In this document: piece by piece, positions 35,851 through 44,633 of the stretch
Position numbering within the stretch: the stretch's first letter is position 1
Layout: every line of letters starts with the position of its first letter
Source of the DNA: CAVQFB01 sp963711675
Lineage (GTDB): Bacteria > Acidobacteriota > Terriglobia > Terriglobales > Acidobacteriaceae
Assembly: GCA_963711675.1 (NCBI GenBank)
Contig: CAVQFB010000002.1
Location: 372,001-436,000 of the forward strand
DNA length: 64,000 nucleotides
Direction of reading: 5' to 3'
Notes under the pieces: model-generated
The model's input: only the letters and a program-made list of their open reading frames with translations
Told to the model about the DNA's origin: nothing
Databases searched by the model: none
Made by a program: the position numbers and the translations under genes

Positions 35851-36360
35851 TGAGACCGGTCGCGACAACTTTCTTCTTCTACTTTCTTTCGGCGGCGGCC
35901 ATCATCGGCGGGATCTTCGTGATCCTGCGCAAGAACCCGGTACATTCGGCGCTGGCGTTGATCACGACGTTGCTGGCGGTTGCCGGGCTCTACCTGATGC
36001 TGTATGCGCCGTTCGTTGCCGGCGTGCAGATCATTCTCTATGCCGGCGGCATCATGGTGCTGTTTCTGTTTGTCATCATGCTGGTGAACCTGGAGCGCAA
36101 CCAGAAGCAGGAGCAATTCAACAAGCAATGGCTGGTGGGACTGATTGCGGCTCTGGCGCTGGGTGGCCTGTTTGTTTTTGTGTATGTGAAGGGAAATGTG
36201 CTTTTCCCGGCGCAGGCGCTCAACCTTCCCGAGGGGGAGAACACGCAGCAGATTGCAGATCGTATTGTATCGCGATTACATGTTTGCGTTTGAGATTGCG
36301 TCGCTATTGTTGCTGGTGGCAATCATCGGCGCGGTAGTGATGGCGAAGAAGAGGATCTAG
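35850..36360 (+). CDS. nuoJ: NADH-quinone oxidoreductase subunit J (frame broken near 3' end)
   Basis: The five-helix NuoJ begins at 35850 (MRPVATTFFFYFLSAAAI), contains ILRKNPVHSALALI and LYAPFVAGVQIILYAGGIMV, and is normal until about residue 138. There the frame leads to a stop at 36293. The next frame instead encodes YRDYMFAFEIASLLLLVAII and ends AKKRI at 36360, the usual NuoJ C-terminus. One extra base near 36264 explains it. The repaired length is 169 residues. Loss of the last helix would be harmful, so a sequencing error is likely. Confidence 0.88.
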
Positions 36361-36515
36361 TTGCGAGTACTGAGTAGCGAGTACCGAGATACGAGTTTCG
36401 AGTGTCGAGTTTCAAGTTTCGGGTGAGCAGGGGCGCGGCAGATTTACCGACTCGCCCGAAACTCGAAACCTGAAACTAGAAACTGCGACTGAGAACCAGG
36501 AACTGAGAACTGAAG
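36361..36515. repeat. Inverted low-complexity repeat between nuoJ and nuoK
   Basis: The left arm (36391-36427, words GAGTTTCGAGTGTCGAG, TTTCAAGTTTCGGGTGAG) is inverted to the right arm (36451-36485, words CTCGCCCGAAACTCGAAAC, CTGAAACTAGAAAC). The first 18 positions of the arms match with two changes. Further words GCGAGTACTGAGTAGCGAGT and GAACTGAGAACTGA flank the arms. Confidence 0.75.
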
Positions 36516-36517
36516 TT

Positions 36518-36823
36518 ATGGCTCCAATTACAACATTTCATTATCTAGTCGTTGCCGCGGCGCTGTTCGTACTGGGCGTGATCGGCGTGCTCACGCGGCG
36601 GAACGTGGTCATCATTTTGATGTCGATCGAGCTGATTCTGAATGCGGTGAACCTGAACCTGGTGGCTTTTTCCCGGCTGTACGGGCTGAACGGGCAGGTG
36701 TTCTCGATTTTCGTGATTACCGACGCGGCCGCCGAGGCCGCCGTCGGGCTGGGCATTCTGATCGCCTTCTTCCGCAACAAGGAGACGGTCAATGTGGACG
36801 AAGTGGATTTGCTGAAGTGGTGA
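36518..36823 (+). CDS. nuoK: NADH-quinone oxidoreductase subunit K
   Basis: This three-helix protein of 101 residues has the NuoK pattern: GVIGVLTRRNVVIILMSIEL (conserved Glu in the second helix), NLNLVAFSRL and a second Glu in DAAAEAAVGLGILIAFFR. NuoK is part of the proton-pumping membrane arm, next to NuoJ and NuoN. It is flanked by repeat-filled spacers of about 160 and 180 bases. Confidence 0.95.
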   Translation: MAPITTFHYLVVAAALFVLGVIGVLTRRNVVIILMSIELILNAVNLNLVAFSRLYGLNGQVFSIFVITDAAAEAAVGLGILIAFFRNKETVNVDEVDLLKW

Positions 36824-36827
36824 AAAG

Positions 36828-37001
36828 AAGCTCTCAGCTTTCAGCTATCAGCCGTCAGTTTGCAGGCAAATTTGTTAGGGACTTGAAACGGGAGTTTTAG
36901 CCAAGGGCGGATAAGGGGCTTAGATCTGAAGACTGAGAGCTGACAGCTGAGAGCCAACGACGGACGACTAAAGACTAACGACCGACTGACGACTGAAAAC
37001 A
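36828..37001. repeat. Inverted low-complexity repeat between nuoK and nuoL
   Basis: Left words CTCTCAGCTTTCAGCTATCAGC (36832 on) are mirrored by right words GACTGAGAGCTGACAGCTGAG (36928 on). They are followed by CTAACGACC-like words (GGACGACTAAAGACTAACG) up to the nuoL start. No coding content. Confidence 0.7.
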
Positions 37002-39128
37002 ATGTTCTTTCTCGATCATATCTGGCTGATTCCCCTGTTCCCGGCGGCGGGCGCGGCGATGATGTTCTTTTTCGGCCGCAAGCTGACGAAGTCAGCGGTC
37101 AGCGGAGTGTGTGTTGGCGCGGTCGTGCTCGCGTTCGCCATGGCCGTGGGCGCCTTCTGGCAGTACACCGACTATGCGCACGGCACCGGCAAGCCGTTCG
37201 AGAAGATCATGTACACGTGGCTGGGCAGCGATACCGGCCATCTGACCTATCGCATGCAGAACGGCCAGGCGGCGGAGATGCGAGCGGACGCCGGCTTCCT
37301 GCTCGATCCCCTCTCCGGAATATGGCTGCTGTTCGTGACCGGCGTGGGCATGCTCATCCACATCTATTCGATTGGATACATGGCGCACGAAGGCGGGTAT
37401 TACCGGTTCTTCGGCTATCTGAACCTGTTCATGTTCTCCATGTTGACGCTCATACTGGCGAACAACTATGCACTGCTGTTCGTGGGATGGGAGGGCGTGG
37501 GTCTTTGCTCGTATCTATTGATCGGCTTCTATTTCCATCGCAAGTCGGCCAGTGACGCGGCGAACAAGGCGTTCATCGTGAACCGGATCGGTGACGCCGG
37601 TTTCCTGCTGGGCATGTTGACGATTGCCTGGTATTTCGGATCATTCCGCTTCACGGAAGTCACGCACCTCGCGCGCAGCGGACATTTTGCTATCGGCGAT
37701 CCGATTCTGACCGCAGCTGCTCTCATGCTGTTTGTCGGCGCAACCGGCAAATCGGCGCAGATTCCGCTTTATATCTGGCTGCCCGATGCGATGGAAGGTC
37801 CAACGCCGGTTTCTGCTCTGATCCACGCGGCAACCATGGTGACGGCAGGCGTCTACATGGTGGCGAGGTCGAATGCGATCTTCGTGCTCGCGCCGACAGC
37901 GATGAAGACGGTGGCAATCATTGGGGCGCTGACAGCATTGTTTGCGGCATCAATCGGCCTTGTACAGAACGATATCAAGCGCGTGCTGGCCTATTCGACC
38001 GTCTCCCAGCTGGGCTATATGTTTCTGGCCCTGGGTGTCGGCGCGTTCGCCGCCGGAGTATTCCACGTCTTTACTCATGCGTTCTTCAAGGCGCTGCTGT
38101 TCCTTGGTGCAGGCTCTGTGATTCACGCCATGAGCGGCGAGCAGGACATGCGCAACATGGGCGACCTGCACCGGCGCATTCCGATCACGCACATGACGAT
38201 GCTGATCGCGACGCTGGCCATTTCGGGCATTCCACCGTTTGCCGGATTTTTCTCCAAGGATGAAATCCTGTGGCAGACGTGGACCTCGGAAGGGGGAGCG
38301 TACCGGATCTTGTGGATCGTCGGCTACGGCACCGCGATGATGACGGCGTTCTACATGTTCCGCCTGATTTATCTGACCTTCTACAGCCGAGCGCGCATGA
38401 GCCACGAGGTGGAGCATCACATTCATGAATCGCCGAAGTCGATGACGGTGCCGCTGATCATTCTGGCGATCTGCTCGATTTTTGCGGGCTGGCTGGGATG
38501 GCCGCACAGCCTGAGAGGGTCGGACCATTTCGCGAAGTTTCTGGAGCCGGTGTTCGCGCGCGAGGCGCCCGTCTTTGCCGAGGAAGGGAAGGCGGGGCAA
38601 TTGGCCGCCGGGATTAAAGAAGAAGAGCACACGAGCGGAACCGAATACTTCCTTATGTTTCTTTCCGTGGCAGCCGGGATCGTGGGTTGGGGCATGGCGC
38701 GAAACGCGTACGGGGAGGCGGATAAAGGTTACGCAGAGCCCATTGCCACGTGGTCTCGACCGGTTTACGACGTGATTTACAACAAGTGGTATGTCGATGA
38801 AGGGTACGACTATGCCTTCACCGGGCGCCGCAAAGCGGGCGACGTGCGTCTGGGCGTGCTCGGCCTGGGCGAGGCCATGACCTGGAACGACGTCAACATC
38901 GTCGACGGCGCGGTGAATGGCGCGGGCTGGCTGACGCGCGCGGTGGCGACGATTTCCACTTGGTGGGACAAGTGGATTATTGACGGCCTCTTCGTGAATG
39001 GACTCGCGACGATAGCGCGCGTGCTTTCGTATCCCGCTCGTCTGGTTCAGTGGGGGCTGGTTCAGTTTTACGCGCTGGTGATGGTTGCGGGCTTGTTGGG
39101 ATTCGTTGCGTATTATGCGTACAAGTAG
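37002..39128 (+). CDS. nuoL: NADH-quinone oxidoreductase subunit L
   Basis: The 708-residue antiporter-like subunit has the NuoL motifs GWEGVGLCSYLLIGF, YIWLPDAMEGPTPVSALIHA, ATMVTAGVYMVARSNAIF and DIKRVLAYSTVSQLGYMFLA. The C-terminal part contains the region of the long amphipathic helix and last transmembrane segment (FYALVMVAGLLGFVAYYAY). NuoL is the outermost pumping subunit. The length is slightly above the usual 600-680 residues, owing to loops after residue 470. Confidence 0.95.
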   Translation: MFFLDHIWLIPLFPAAGAAMMFFFGRKLTKSAVSGVCVGAVVLAFAMAVGAFWQYTDYAHGTGKPFEKIMYTWLGSDTGHLTYRMQNGQAAEMRADAGFLLDPLSGIWLLFVTGVGMLIHIYSIGYMAHEGGYYRFFGYLNLFMFSMLTLILANNYALLFVGWEGVGLCSYLLIGFYFHRKSASDAANKAFIVNRIGDAGFLLGMLTIAWYFGSFRFTEVTHLARSGHFAIGDPILTAAALMLFVGATGKSAQIPLYIWLPDAMEGPTPVSALIHAATMVTAGVYMVARSNAIFVLAPTAMKTVAIIGALTALFAASIGLVQNDIKRVLAYSTVSQLGYMFLALGVGAFAAGVFHVFTHAFFKALLFLGAGSVIHAMSGEQDMRNMGDLHRRIPITHMTMLIATLAISGIPPFAGFFSKDEILWQTWTSEGGAYRILWIVGYGTAMMTAFYMFRLIYLTFYSRARMSHEVEHHIHESPKSMTVPLIILAICSIFAGWLGWPHSLRGSDHFAKFLEPVFAREAPVFAEEGKAGQLAAGIKEEEHTSGTEYFLMFLSVAAGIVGWGMARNAYGEADKGYAEPIATWSRPVYDVIYNKWYVDEGYDYAFTGRRKAGDVRLGVLGLGEAMTWNDVNIVDGAVNGAGWLTRAVATISTWWDKWIIDGLFVNGLATIARVLSYPARLVQWGLVQFYALVMVAGLLGFVAYYAYK

Positions 39129-39247
39129 CTGTTGGTTAGCTGTCGTTCGTCGTTAGGAATGTATTCATCACTGCAATTCGCCAATGAAGGACTAACGACC
39201 AGCGACTACCGACCGTCGATCAGGCTGACCGCCGAAAGCTTATAAAC
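39129..39247. repeat. Inverted low-complexity repeat between nuoL and nuoM
   Basis: Left words GTTGGTTAGCTGTCGTTCGT and CGTCGTTAGG are mirrored by right words GGACTAACGACCAGCGACTA and CCGACCGTCG. The spacer is 119 bases and non-coding. Confidence 0.65.
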
Positions 39248-40867
39248 ATGCAGAATCACATTCTGTCCATCATCCTCTTCACGCCGCTGGTAGGCGCGAT
39301 CCTGCTGCTGTTTGTTCCCAAAGAGAACAAGGACGCCATCCGCTGGATCGCCAACATCTTCGCGCTTGTCGGCTTCCTGATCTCCCTGCCGCTGGTGCCC
39401 TGGTTCTGGGCGCAACGCTTTGAGCCCGGCTTCAAGTTCATGGAGGGCGCCTCCAACAACTGGATTCCCTCGATCGGCGCGGGCTACGTTCTGGGCATCG
39501 ACGGCATTTCCTTCCTGCTGATCATGCTGACCACGCTGTTGGGATGGATCTCGATTCTGTCGTCGTGGACGGCGATCGAGACGCGGGTGAAGGAATACTA
39601 CATCTGGTTTCTGGTGTTGCAGACGGGCATGCTCGGCGTCTTTATGGCGCTCGACTTCTTCCTGTTCTTCGTTTTCTGGGAAGCGATGCTGGTCCCCATG
39701 TATCTGCTGATCGGGATCTGGGGCGGCCCGCGCAAGCTGTACGCGGCGATCAAGTTCTTCCTGTACACGTTGGCCGGATCGGTGCTGATGCTGCTGGGAG
39801 TGCTGTTCCTGTACTTCCACCACCACCAACTCACGGGCGTCTACACCTTCTCGATTACTGAGCTTTACCAGACCGCGCCTCAAATCGAGTTCCACTACGC
39901 GATCTGGCTATTCCTGGGATTCTTCCTGGCCTTTGCCATCAAGGTCCCGATGTTCCCGTTCCACACCTGGTTGCCAGATGCGCACGTGGAAGCGCCGACA
40001 GCTGGATCGGTCATCCTGGCGGGCGTTCTGCTGAAGATGGGAACGTACGGGTTCATTCGGTTCGCCCTGCCATTTTTCCCGGGCGTGGTGATGAATCCCA
40101 AAGTGCGCGGATGGATGATTTTTCTTTCCATTGTCGGCATACTCTACGGCGCCCTCGTCTCGCTGATGCAGAAGGACATGAAGAAGCTGGTGGCCTATTC
40201 GTCGGTGAGCCACCTTGGTTTCTGCACGCTGGGAATTTTCGCGTTGAATCCCGCAGGGTTGAGTGGCTCGGTCCTGCAGCAAATCAACCACGGCATCTCG
40301 ACCGGCGCACTCTTCTTGATTGTCGGCATCCTCTACGAGCGGCGCCACACGCGCGAGATCTCCGAGTACGGCGGTATTTCGAACGTCATGCCGGTGTACG
40401 CCACCATCACCATGATCATGTTCCTTTCTTCGATGGGCCTGCCGCTGCTGAACGGATTTGTGGGTGAATTCACTATCCTGCAGGGCACGTTCATGGAGAA
40501 CTGGAGATGGGTGGCGTGGTCGGTGCCCGGAGTGGTGCTGGCGGCGGCCTACCTGCTGTGGCTGTACCAGCGCGTGTTCTTCGGGACAGTCACCAATCCG
40601 AAGAATGAAAAGTTGATGGATCTGACGCCGCGGGAAGTCCTGACGTTTGTGCCGCTGATCATTGCCGCGTTCTGGATCGGCCTGTATCCCAAGCCGTTTT
40701 TCCAGATTCTTGAGCAACCGGTGAATCACCTTGTCCTTCAGGTACGTCCGGATTATCCGATCTCGACCGGGACGGTGAATGCGGTAGCGCGGCCGAACGA
40801 AACTCCGGCGGCTATTCCGCAAACGGCTGCTGTAGCCGTGCCGGCCACGGCGAAAGGGAAGAAATAG
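39248..40867 (+). CDS. nuoM: NADH-quinone oxidoreductase subunit M
   Basis: The 539-residue antiporter-like subunit shows FVFWEAMLVPMYLLIGIWGG (conserved Glu), PFHTWLPDAHVEAPTAGSV, LLKMGTYGFIRF and KKLVAYSSVSHLGFCTLG. The C-terminal tail is Ala/Pro-rich and probably cytoplasmic or periplasmic. NuoM pumps protons between NuoL and NuoN. Its stop codon overlaps the GTG start of nuoN by one base, so translation is coupled. Confidence 0.96.
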   Translation: MQNHILSIILFTPLVGAILLLFVPKENKDAIRWIANIFALVGFLISLPLVPWFWAQRFEPGFKFMEGASNNWIPSIGAGYVLGIDGISFLLIMLTTLLGWISILSSWTAIETRVKEYYIWFLVLQTGMLGVFMALDFFLFFVFWEAMLVPMYLLIGIWGGPRKLYAAIKFFLYTLAGSVLMLLGVLFLYFHHHQLTGVYTFSITELYQTAPQIEFHYAIWLFLGFFLAFAIKVPMFPFHTWLPDAHVEAPTAGSVILAGVLLKMGTYGFIRFALPFFPGVVMNPKVRGWMIFLSIVGILYGALVSLMQKDMKKLVAYSSVSHLGFCTLGIFALNPAGLSGSVLQQINHGISTGALFLIVGILYERRHTREISEYGGISNVMPVYATITMIMFLSSMGLPLLNGFVGEFTILQGTFMENWRWVAWSVPGVVLAAAYLLWLYQRVFFGTVTNPKNEKLMDLTPREVLTFVPLIIAAFWIGLYPKPFFQILEQPVNHLVLQVRPDYPISTGTVNAVARPNETPAAIPQTAAVAVPATAKGKK

Positions 40868-42417
40868 TGTCTGGCTCCCTCTCACAATTCTTCACGGGCA
40901 CGGATTACCTGCTGTCGCTGCCGATCATTCTGCTTACGCTGTTTGCACTAGGAATCCTGCTTATTGATCTGATGTTGCCCGCCGAACTGAAGTGGGTGAA
41001 CCCAGTCACGGCGTTTCTGGGCGTGCTGTTTTCGGCCGCGGGCGTGTGGAGAATTCAGCAAGTCTATGCTCATTTAGGAATCACAAACCAGGCCGCCTTC
41101 ATGAACTCGATGGTGGTGGACCGGTTCGCCATCTACTTCTTCTATCTTTTTCTGGCGGGAACAGCGATTTCCATTGTCGTGTCCGCACGTTACCTGGAGA
41201 TCGAGAAGGAGAATCACGGCGAGTTTTATGCGCTCATGCTGTTCTCCGTTATCGGGATGATGTGCATGGCGTCGGGCTATGACGTGGTGCTGATCTTCAT
41301 CGGCCTGGAATTGATGGCGATCTCCACCTACGTGCTGGTTGGCTTCCTGCGCCGTGATCGCCGGTCGAACGAGGCCGCGCTGAAGTATTTGTTGCTGGGT
41401 GCGTTCTCTTCTGGAATCTTCGCCTACGGACTCTCGATTTTCTACGGACTGTCGGGCAGCACTAATCTTCAAGTAATTGGTCAGCACGTGGCGCGGCTGA
41501 CTATGATCGGCGCCGGGCACACGAACCCGCTGGCCGTACTGGCGTTGTTGGCCGTGGCTACGGGATTGTTCTTCAAGATTGGCGCGGTGCCATTTCACCA
41601 GTGGTTGCCGGACGCTTATGAAGGAGCGCCGACGAGTGTGACGGGCTTCATGTCCGTCTCGGTGAAGGCGGCCGCGTGGGCGATGCTGCTGCGGATTTTG
41701 TTGTGGGGCCTTTACTCGATGCGGTCGGTCTACCTGCCGCTGCTGATCTTTGTGTCTATTGCCACCATGACGGGCGCGAATCTGGCGGCGCTGACCCAGA
41801 ACAATATGAAGCGGCTGCTGGCTTATTCCTCGATCGCACATGTGGGATACATGTTGCTGGGGCTGATCGCGGTGGCCTCGTCGGAGCCGGGGGCGCCCGC
41901 CATGCTCGACGGGTTCAAGGGGATATTGATCTACCTCCTCGTCTACACCTTCATGAACCTGGGCGCGTTCGCGGTGATCGCGTCGCTGCGGCAGCGGAAC
42001 GTGATCGGCGACGAGATCGACGATATTGCCGGGCTCTATTACCGCGCGCCCACCGAAACGATCCTGATGCTGATTTTCCTGCTCTCGCTGGCGGGGATTC
42101 CGCCGCTGGCAGGCTTTTACGGGAAGTATTTCATTTTCCTGAGCCTGATCGAGAGCGGGCATTATGTGCTGGCCTCGGTGGCTGTGCTGTATGCCGTGTT
42201 TGGCCTCTACTACTACATGCGGATCGCGAACGCGATGCTAATGCGTGAGCCGGTGGACAAAGAAGCCCTTCCGGTCAGCTGGGGCATGAGAGCGGCTTTG
42301 GGTGTGGCGGCGCTGGCTACGGTGTATATCGGCGTCTTCCCGGAGCGGTTCATCGGGCTAGTAAACTGGTCGATGGGGCTGACACAAGGTTCGCCGATGG
42401 CGTCGTTGATGAAGTAG
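40867..42417 (+). CDS. nuoN: NADH-quinone oxidoreductase subunit N
   Basis: This antiporter-like subunit (516 residues, GTG start) has the NuoN motifs GLELMAISTYVLVGFLRRD, ALKYLLLGAFSSGIFAYG, PFHQWLPDAYEGAPTSVTGF and KRLLAYSSIAHVGYMLLG. It closes the nuo gene series. Eighty bases later the F0 genes begin on the same strand, so a single long transcript is plausible. Confidence 0.96.
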   Translation: MSGSLSQFFTGTDYLLSLPIILLTLFALGILLIDLMLPAELKWVNPVTAFLGVLFSAAGVWRIQQVYAHLGITNQAAFMNSMVVDRFAIYFFYLFLAGTAISIVVSARYLEIEKENHGEFYALMLFSVIGMMCMASGYDVVLIFIGLELMAISTYVLVGFLRRDRRSNEAALKYLLLGAFSSGIFAYGLSIFYGLSGSTNLQVIGQHVARLTMIGAGHTNPLAVLALLAVATGLFFKIGAVPFHQWLPDAYEGAPTSVTGFMSVSVKAAAWAMLLRILLWGLYSMRSVYLPLLIFVSIATMTGANLAALTQNNMKRLLAYSSIAHVGYMLLGLIAVASSEPGAPAMLDGFKGILIYLLVYTFMNLGAFAVIASLRQRNVIGDEIDDIAGLYYRAPTETILMLIFLLSLAGIPPLAGFYGKYFIFLSLIESGHYVLASVAVLYAVFGLYYYMRIANAMLMREPVDKEALPVSWGMRAALGVAALATVYIGVFPERFIGLVNWSMGLTQGSPMASLMK

Positions 42418-42497
42418 CCTCCGGCTGTGTCCGGAGGATTTCGATCCACCGATCCGGAATATTTTTCCAGGCGTGAGCCCGACTTTCCAACCCCCGA

Positions 42498-42728
42498 GTG
42501 CCTGAAGACGAAAACAACTCCGAGCAGAAGAAGAATTTTTGGATACAGATGGCGCGCTACAGTCAGCTTGCGTTTACGCTGCCTGCCGCCACGGTGGTGG
42601 GCTGGCTTGTCGGCGCAGCGCTTGATCGCTGGTTGCATACGACGTGGCTTTATCTGGCAGGGCTATTCCTGGGAATTGCGGCTGGATTCGTGGAACTAAT
42701 TCGTACTGCAATGTCGGATACCAAGTAG
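42498..42728 (+). CDS. atpZ: AtpZ/AtpI-like small membrane protein (F1F0 gene-1 type)
   Basis: The 76-residue protein has a charged N-terminus (PEDENNSEQKKNFWIQM) and two transmembrane helices (LAFTLPAATVVGWLVGAAL, WLYLAGLFLGIAAGFVELI). This is the layout of the AtpZ family, which is found before F0 genes and is thought to help assembly or cation transport. The start is GTG 42498, in a spacer that follows nuoN. It is the first of four F0-related genes. Confidence 0.75.
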   Translation: MPEDENNSEQKKNFWIQMARYSQLAFTLPAATVVGWLVGAALDRWLHTTWLYLAGLFLGIAAGFVELIRTAMSDTK

Positions 42729-42794
42729 CGTCCCAGGCTGGCTGTGCAGCCCGGCGTTGTGCCTTGGCTCTTCGCGGTAACGGACAGATGCTCC

Positions 42795-43226
42795 ATGGGA
42801 GATAGCACGTTGACGGTGGATAGCAGCGGCGAAGTTTTCTACTCGGGTGCGCTTGAGCGCATCGGCCGCTTCATGATCGTCATCGGAATGGCGGCGACTG
42901 CCGTTGGATGGTTTCGTTTCGGATGGCGGGTGGCGGTCGGCCTGGCGGGCGGATGCGCCATCGCATATCTGAATTTTTTCTGGCTCAAACGAGTCGTGAG
43001 GGCGCTCGCGGACAAGATTGCGCAGAGCGGGGAACGCACGTCCAGCAAAGGAATTGTGATGCGCTTCCTTCTGCGCTACCTTTTGATGGGCGCAGGAGGT
43101 TATGTTATAGTAACTGTTTCTCCCGCGAGCCTTTACGGGTTCCTGTCGGGCCTGTTCCTGCCCGTAGCGGCCATCGCGTGCGAAGCCGCCTACGAAGCTT
43201 ACGTGGCGTTAGCGCGTGGAATCTGA
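42795..43226 (+). CDS. ATP synthase subunit I-like membrane protein
   Basis: From ATG 42795 the protein has 143 residues and about four hydrophobic segments (GRFMIVIGMAATAVGWFRFG, VGLAGGCAIAYLNFFWL, YLLMGAGGYVIVTVSPASLY, FLSGLFLPVAAIACEAAYEA). The pattern and the place before atpB fit the AtpI/uncI-like family of F0 assembly factors. Sequence similarity in this family is low, so the call depends partly on context. Confidence 0.7.
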   Translation: MGDSTLTVDSSGEVFYSGALERIGRFMIVIGMAATAVGWFRFGWRVAVGLAGGCAIAYLNFFWLKRVVRALADKIAQSGERTSSKGIVMRFLLRYLLMGAGGYVIVTVSPASLYGFLSGLFLPVAAIACEAAYEAYVALARGI

Positions 43227-43254
43227 TTTGCCGGACAATCATCGCAATTTGAAA

Positions 43255-43297
43255 TACTCAAGCTAGAAGCCAGGAGCCCACAGCTAAGAGCTGCTTT
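43255..43297. repeat. Short low-complexity spacer before atpB
   Basis: Words CAAGCTAGAAGCCAGGAGC and CACAGCTAAGAGCTGC are of the same style as the AGCT-type spacer words at 31960 and 36828. AGCT-CTCAGCT-like units are self-complementary. Confidence 0.4.
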
Positions 43298-44032
43298 ATG
43301 CCCGAGCAATTGTGGTTCACCGAAATCCTGAACAAGCTTTTCGCCGGCCCCGTCACAGCGCTGCTCCTGGCCCTGCACATTCAGCCACGGTACCCCCAGG
43401 CTCCCATCACCAATGCAGTTTCCATGGAAGTCCTGGTGGTCGCGTTTCTGATCGCCGTCTTCTTCTTGGCCCGCGCTCGGCTCTCGGTGGACCGGCCAGG
43501 TGCGCTGCAACATATCTTTGAGGGAGTTCACGGCTTCGTACAAGGCCAGAGCAACGAAATTATCGGTCATCACAGCGAAGGTTACACGGCATTCCTGGTT
43601 ACGCTCGGCTGCTTTATCCTGACTAGCAACCTGATCGGCCTTATTCCCGGTTTCGAGTCGCCGACGGGAGCCAGTCCCGTAGTGCCGTTGGGATGCGCCA
43701 TCTGCGCGTTTTTCTATTACCAGGCGCAGGGGTTCAAGCATGCGGGCATTGCTTATCTGAAGCACTTCGCCGGCCCCATGCCGCTGTTGGCGCCCCTGAT
43801 GGTGCCGATTGAACTCATCAGCCATAGCGCCCGCGTCTTGTCGTTGACGATCCGTCTTTACGCGAACATGTTTGCGGGCGACATGGTCACGATGGTGTTC
43901 TTTTCGCTGGTTCCCATCGGTGTTCCGATCCTGTTTCTCGGACTGCACATTGGCGTTTCCTTCCTGCAGACATACATCTTCGTGCTGCTGACGACCGTCT
44001 ACCTGCAGGGAGCGGTGGCGGAAGGACATTAA
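43298..44032 (+). CDS. atpB: ATP synthase F0 subunit a
   Basis: The 244-residue membrane subunit contains the functional Arg in VLSLTIRLYANMFAGDMV, preceded by LMVPIELISHSAR, and the second signature HIGVSFLQTYIFVLLTTVYL near the C-terminus. It provides the proton or sodium half-channels facing the c-ring. It is followed by a repeat-filled spacer of 200 bases and then atpE. Confidence 0.95.
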   Translation: MPEQLWFTEILNKLFAGPVTALLLALHIQPRYPQAPITNAVSMEVLVVAFLIAVFFLARARLSVDRPGALQHIFEGVHGFVQGQSNEIIGHHSEGYTAFLVTLGCFILTSNLIGLIPGFESPTGASPVVPLGCAICAFFYYQAQGFKHAGIAYLKHFAGPMPLLAPLMVPIELISHSARVLSLTIRLYANMFAGDMVTMVFFSLVPIGVPILFLGLHIGVSFLQTYIFVLLTTVYLQGAVAEGH

Positions 44033-44147
44033 CTCAGTACCCAGTACCTAGTACCCAGTGTTTTTCGGGGGGGGCAATCCCCAGGGCACGTTCCTGCTGA
44101 GTGGCAAGAAGGCTGGATACCAGGTACTGAGTACTAGGTACTCGGTT
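44031..44147. repeat. Inverted low-complexity repeat between atpB and atpE
   Basis: Left words AACTCAGTACCCAGTACC and TAGTACCCAGTG (44031-44060) are mirrored by right words ATACCAGGTACTGAGTAC and TAGGTACTCGG (44116-44145). The centre has a run of eight G followed by CAATCCCC. The left arm overlaps the stop of atpB. Confidence 0.75.
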
Positions 44148-44231
44148 CACCGACAGCGTGAGGGCATCTGCACGAGGATGATGTCAACCACCCACTGGCG
44201 GCAATTCATAACGACAGAGGAGAGAAACAAA

Positions 44232-44537
44232 ATGCGTATTCTGAGCTACATGTTCATGGCACTGGCTTTCATGTTCCTGGCCATGCCGGTATTCGCACAG
44301 GGAGCGGAGGCTGCGTCCGGCACCAACTGGGTTGCCATCACAGCCGGCTTCTCCATGGCGATCGCTTCGGCGGTTTGCGGACTGGCGCAGGCCAAAGCGA
44401 CGGCAGCAGCGGCGGAGGGTCTTGCCCGCAATCCTGCGGCGCGCCCCGGAATTCAGCTGGCGCTGATTCTGGGTCTGGCGCTGATTGAATCGCTGGCGTT
44501 GTACACGTTGGTGATCATTTTCGCCAAAGTGAAGTAG
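44232..44537 (+). CDS. atpE: ATP synthase F0 subunit c with N-terminal signal-like extension
   Basis: From ATG 44232 the protein has 101 residues. The first 22-27 look like a signal peptide (ALAFMFLAMPVFAQGAEA). The hairpin follows: helix 1 with GLAQAKATAAAAEGLARNP and helix 2 with LALIESLALYTLVI. The ion-binding Glu is E86; Q53 and S87 match the positions of Gln32 and Ser66 in the sodium-type c subunit of Ilyobacter, with the same 33-residue spacing, and Y91 matches its Tyr70. The Thr67 position is Leu here. The ORF extends upstream to 44058 through repeat sequence, which is not coding. A strong terminator follows. Confidence 0.92.
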   Translation: MRILSYMFMALAFMFLAMPVFAQGAEAASGTNWVAITAGFSMAIASAVCGLAQAKATAAAAEGLARNPAARPGIQLALILGLALIESLALYTLVIIFAKVK

Positions 44538-44575
44538 TCAGCGAGACGGCGACAGAAAATTTCACAGAAAGCAGA

Positions 44576-44606
44576 AGGCCTCTACTCAGAAAGTAGAGGC
44601 CTTTTT
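44576..44606 (+). terminator. Strong intrinsic terminator after atpE
   Basis: AGGCCTCTACT (44576-44586) and AGTAGAGGCCT (44592-44602) form a perfect 11-bp stem with a 5-base loop, followed by TTTTT. It ends the nuo-atp transcript and separates it from the convergent HEAT/PilZ gene. Confidence 0.9.
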
Positions 44607-44633
44607 GCTAGTCAGTTCACAGCTTACAGCTGA

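Noticed and set aside
36361..36515. CRISPR-like repeat
   Set aside because: Units are degenerate, unevenly spaced and inverted rather than direct; there are no spacers or cas genes.
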